From positions 1 to 8,831 of the forward strand of contig JAGOLU010000034.1 of assembly GCA_017993865.1 (NCBI GenBank): a DNA stretch of 8,831 nucleotides. Direction: 5' to 3'. Shown piece after piece: positions 6,574-8,831 of this stretch. The translations under genes and the position numbers were made by a program. Source of the stretch: Candidatus Woesebacteria bacterium. Its GTDB lineage: Bacteria > Patescibacteriota > Microgenomatia > UBA1406 > GWC2-37-13. The notes beneath the pieces are model-generated. The model did no database searches. It saw only the letters and a program-made list of their open reading frames with translations, and was not told where the DNA came from. Positions within the stretch are counted from its first letter, which is position 1. Each line of letters opens with the position of its first letter.

Positions 6574-7941
6574 ATGTTTATGAAATTTGTTTCACGCTTG
6601 TTGGTATTGGTTTTACTTATTTGCCTCGTGTGGGTGAACCTCCCTCAGAGAATTCCTTTGAAGTTTAGCATCGGTACATGGAAAGTTGATACGAGCATTG
6701 GCCCTCCGGTCATTAGCTTCAAAACTGGCGACGGAAAAGAATTTAAAAAAGAGTTCGTCACCAAATTCGGACTCGATCTCCAAGGTGGAAGCCATTTCGT
6801 GTTTGAAGCAGACACAACCAAACTAAAAACGGAAGATATCGCTGATGCTATTGCTTCAACGCGTAATATTATCGAACGGAGGGTAAATCTGTTCGGTGTA
6901 TCCGAGCCAACCATCCAGGTTTTGCGATCGGGAAAGTTGTACCGTATAAGCGTTGATCTGCCAGGGTCTAAAGATCACGAAGAAGCTATCGGCCTCATCG
7001 GTCAAACAGCACAGCTGGTGTTTAAAGAAGAGGGCGAGCTTGACCCAAGTATACCAATCTCAATAGCTACACAATCTGCCATATTTAAGCTAACTAAAGA
7101 GACAGGGCTCACCGGGAAAGACGTGAAAAAAGCCGCACTTACGTATAACAATCAAAACAGTGAACCGAGTGTTCAACTAACTTTCAACGCCGAAGGTGCA
7201 AAGAAATTCGCAGACATTACCAAGCGTAATGTGAATAAATTAGTCGGCATATTTTTAGACACCGATTTACTCACGGCCCCTGTTGTACAAACAGAAATTC
7301 GTGATGGCACGGCGATAATCACTGGTCAATTCACGGTGGATGCGGCCAAAAAGCTTGCGGTATCCATAAACTCAGGCGCGCTCCCGGTGCCTATTACATT
7401 GGTCCAAAACGAAACAATTGGGCCATCGCTCGGTGCGCTCGATGTACAGCGTAGTGTAGTTGCGGGAGTGGTGGGCTTGGCAAGTGTCATATTGTTCATG
7501 GTCTTGTACTACGGCAGATTGGGGCTTGTGGCGAGTATGGGTCTTTTGCTCTATGGCCTTATAACTAATGCACTTTTTCGCGCGATTCCAGTGGTTCTCA
7601 CCTTACCTGGCATTGCAGGGTTTATTCTCTCGATTGGCATGGCAGTTGACAGTAACATTCTCATTTTCGAACGAATTAAAGAAGAAGTGCGTAATGGTAA
7701 ACCACACGAAACAGCTGTTCGCCTTGGGTTTGGCAAAGCAATGGACGCCATCAAAGACGCCAACATAACCACGCTTCTGGTGGCATTTATTTTGTTCAAT
7801 CCACTCAATTGGGATTTTCTGCCACAGTTCGGCTTGGTTAAAGGATTTGCCCTCACTCTGGCGCTCGGCGTCATTACCAGCTTATTTACGGGAGTAGTTA
7901 TTACGCGTCGATTATTGAAAATATTTTATAAACATTCGTAA
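6574..7941 (+). CDS. secD: Protein translocase subunit SecD
   Basis: SecD partners SecF in the membrane to pull exported proteins from the SecYEG channel using the proton motive force. The 455-residue product has the full layout. TM1 is about 6-22; the extracytoplasmic P1 region starts with KFGLDLQGGSHFVFE (64-78) and carries RRVNLFGVSEP (102-112). Five more TM helices lie at about 292-312, 316-336, 345-367, 396-414 and 424-447. TLPGIAGFILSIGMAVDSN (343-361) carries the conserved membrane Asp359 of the proton pathway, followed by IFERIKEE; DAIKDANITT (391-400) is also typical. The length is at the short end for the family. The ATG at 6574 is used; ATG 6580 is an equal alternative and no Shine-Dalgarno is seen before either. 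It sits 38 nt after the regulator and 13 nt before secF. Confidence 0.97.
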   Translation: MFMKFVSRLLVLVLLICLVWVNLPQRIPLKFSIGTWKVDTSIGPPVISFKTGDGKEFKKEFVTKFGLDLQGGSHFVFEADTTKLKTEDIADAIASTRNIIERRVNLFGVSEPTIQVLRSGKLYRISVDLPGSKDHEEAIGLIGQTAQLVFKEEGELDPSIPISIATQSAIFKLTKETGLTGKDVKKAALTYNNQNSEPSVQLTFNAEGAKKFADITKRNVNKLVGIFLDTDLLTAPVVQTEIRDGTAIITGQFTVDAAKKLAVSINSGALPVPITLVQNETIGPSLGALDVQRSVVAGVVGLASVILFMVLYYGRLGLVASMGLLLYGLITNALFRAIPVVLTLPGIAGFILSIGMAVDSNILIFERIKEEVRNGKPHETAVRLGFGKAMDAIKDANITTLLVAFILFNPLNWDFLPQFGLVKGFALTLALGVITSLFTGVVITRRLLKIFYKHS

Positions 7942-7945
7942 GCGT

Positions 7946-7950
7946 GAGGT
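7946..7950 (+). promoter_or_regulatory. Shine-Dalgarno sequence for secF
   Basis: GAGGT lies 4 nt before the secF ATG in the 13-nt secD-secF gap. It is the only clear ribosome binding site in the window, and fits a gene that is internal to a transcript rather than first in it. Confidence 0.7.
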
Positions 7951-7954
7951 CGAT

Positions 7955-8831
7955 ATGATACGTTTTTCAAAATTCACTTGGCTATATCTCATAATATCCT
8001 GCATCGTCATCGGTTCGGGTTTGTATTCTATTGTGCGCTGGGGATACACTATCTCCATCGACTTCACGGGAGGCACAGAAGTTTCGTATAAAGTTGACCA
8101 GTCTGCTAAAGCATCGCTGACAAAAGCAGTAGTCGAAAAAGCCATTAAAGAGGCGAAAGGGGAATATCAATCGTATGATTTGCGAAACGATGGCACACTG
8201 ATAATCCGCGCAAATAACATAGACGAAAAAGCAGAGGTTGTTTTGCGTGAGGCTCTCGCCACATCGGCATCAAGCCCGCTCACTCTACTGAGGCTGAACA
8301 CAGTAGGACCAGTTATTGGCAAAGAAGCGCTCCAGAAAACACTCATTGCGGTAGCGCTTGGCATCCTCGCGATTTTGGGATACATTTTTTATGCATTCCG
8401 CCGGATGAGTTTTGCCCTTGCCGCAGTCGTGGCGCTAGTGCACGATGTGCTCGTTGTACTTGGCACCTACTCGCTCCTAGGGCACTTTATGGGAGCACAG
8501 TTTGACACCCTCTTTATCACGGGGCTTTTGACCACGATGACCTTCTCGACTCATGACACGATAGTTATATTCGATAAGATCCGTGAGTATCGCAAAACCC
8601 GTATGAATGCGCCCATCGAGGAGCTTGCCGATAAGGCGGTATCGGCGACGATGGTGCGCTCAGTGAATAATTCCCTCACCATCCTCTTTATGCTTGTGGC
8701 GCTCGTGTTTTTGGGGGGAGCATCAATCAGATTTTTCGCAATTACCCTTCTTATAGGGACACTTACTGGTGTCTACTCATCGCCCTTTGTGGCGACGCCT
8801 GTCATGATGTGGCTGGAGAAACGAAGCAAGC
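7955..8831 (+). CDS. secF: Protein translocase subunit SecF, 3' end cut by window
   Basis: SecF forms the proton-driven export-assisting complex with SecD. The frame is open from ATG 7955 to the window end (292 residues, no stop reached), and probably lacks only a short C-terminus. TM1 is about 8-27; ISIDFTGGTEVSYK (33-46) is the SecF start-of-periplasmic-domain motif; LNTVGPVIGKE (114-124) precedes TM2. TM4 contains TTMTFSTHDTIVIFDKIREY (193-212), the equivalent of the usual GYSVNDTIVVFDRIRE, with His for Asn before the conserved Asp201. VRSVNNSLT (234-242) carries the conserved Arg235, and FLGGASIRFFAITLLIG (252-268) and GVYSSPFVA (272-280) complete the family pattern. The ATG is supported by GAGGT upstream. 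Confidence 0.95.
   Translation, partial: MIRFSKFTWLYLIISCIVIGSGLYSIVRWGYTISIDFTGGTEVSYKVDQSAKASLTKAVVEKAIKEAKGEYQSYDLRNDGTLIIRANNIDEKAEVVLREALATSASSPLTLLRLNTVGPVIGKEALQKTLIAVALGILAILGYIFYAFRRMSFALAAVVALVHDVLVVLGTYSLLGHFMGAQFDTLFITGLLTTMTFSTHDTIVIFDKIREYRKTRMNAPIEELADKAVSATMVRSVNNSLTILFMLVALVFLGGASIRFFAITLLIGTLTGVYSSPFVATPVMMWLEKRSK

Noticed and set aside
7551..8385. Open frames antisense to secD and secF.
   Set aside because: Conserved SecD and SecF motifs run continuously on the plus strand across the whole stretch, so these are shadows.
118..8831. Recoded UGA (code 25, as in Gracilibacteria and SR1).
   Set aside because: No long gene contains an in-frame TGA, and TGA ends both the nucleotidyltransferase and 2H genes at sensible family lengths.

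Overview
The window most resembles a genome fragment of a Candidate Phyla Radiation (Patescibacteria) bacterium, probably Microgenomates or Parcubacteria, though I cannot place it more precisely. The grounds are the combination of a large DUF4012 membrane protein, a DUF3048 protein, a winged-helix protein with a decayed nucleotidyltransferase-like tail, short intergenic gaps, few Shine-Dalgarno sequences and near-leaderless promoters. The genetic code looks standard: TAA and TGA are both used as stops, and no long gene contains an in-frame TGA.

Left half, minus strand, reading from the centre outwards: a small one-TM protein (4584-4333); a cytidylyltransferase-like HxGH nucleotidyltransferase (4238-3747) overlapping by 23 bp a 2H-phosphoesterase / 2'-5' RNA ligase-like protein (3769-3227); a 778-residue DUF4012 envelope protein (3178-842); and, 7 nt further on, ribosomal protein bL25 of the CTC type (834-118). 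Positions 1-117 hold nothing I can support.

Right half, plus strand, diverging from the centre at about 4609-4695: a secreted or anchored DUF3048 (YerB-like) protein (4696-5940), a winged-helix regulator (5960-6535), SecD (6574-7941) and SecF (7955 to beyond the window end). These four are closely spaced and probably form one transcript. SecD and SecF assist Sec translocation using the proton motive force, so the cluster joins export machinery to an exported envelope protein.

The most notable regulatory feature is that the best promoter matches (before DUF3048, the nucleotidyltransferase and the small TM protein, and more weakly before DUF4012) all put the transcription start 0-5 nt from the start codon. 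Only secF has a clear Shine-Dalgarno sequence. The most interesting protein-level signals are the overlapping nucleotidyltransferase/2H pair, the altered second motif of the 2H protein, and the decayed nucleotidyltransferase domain of the regulator. I see no mobile elements, CRISPR arrays, tRNA or rRNA genes.
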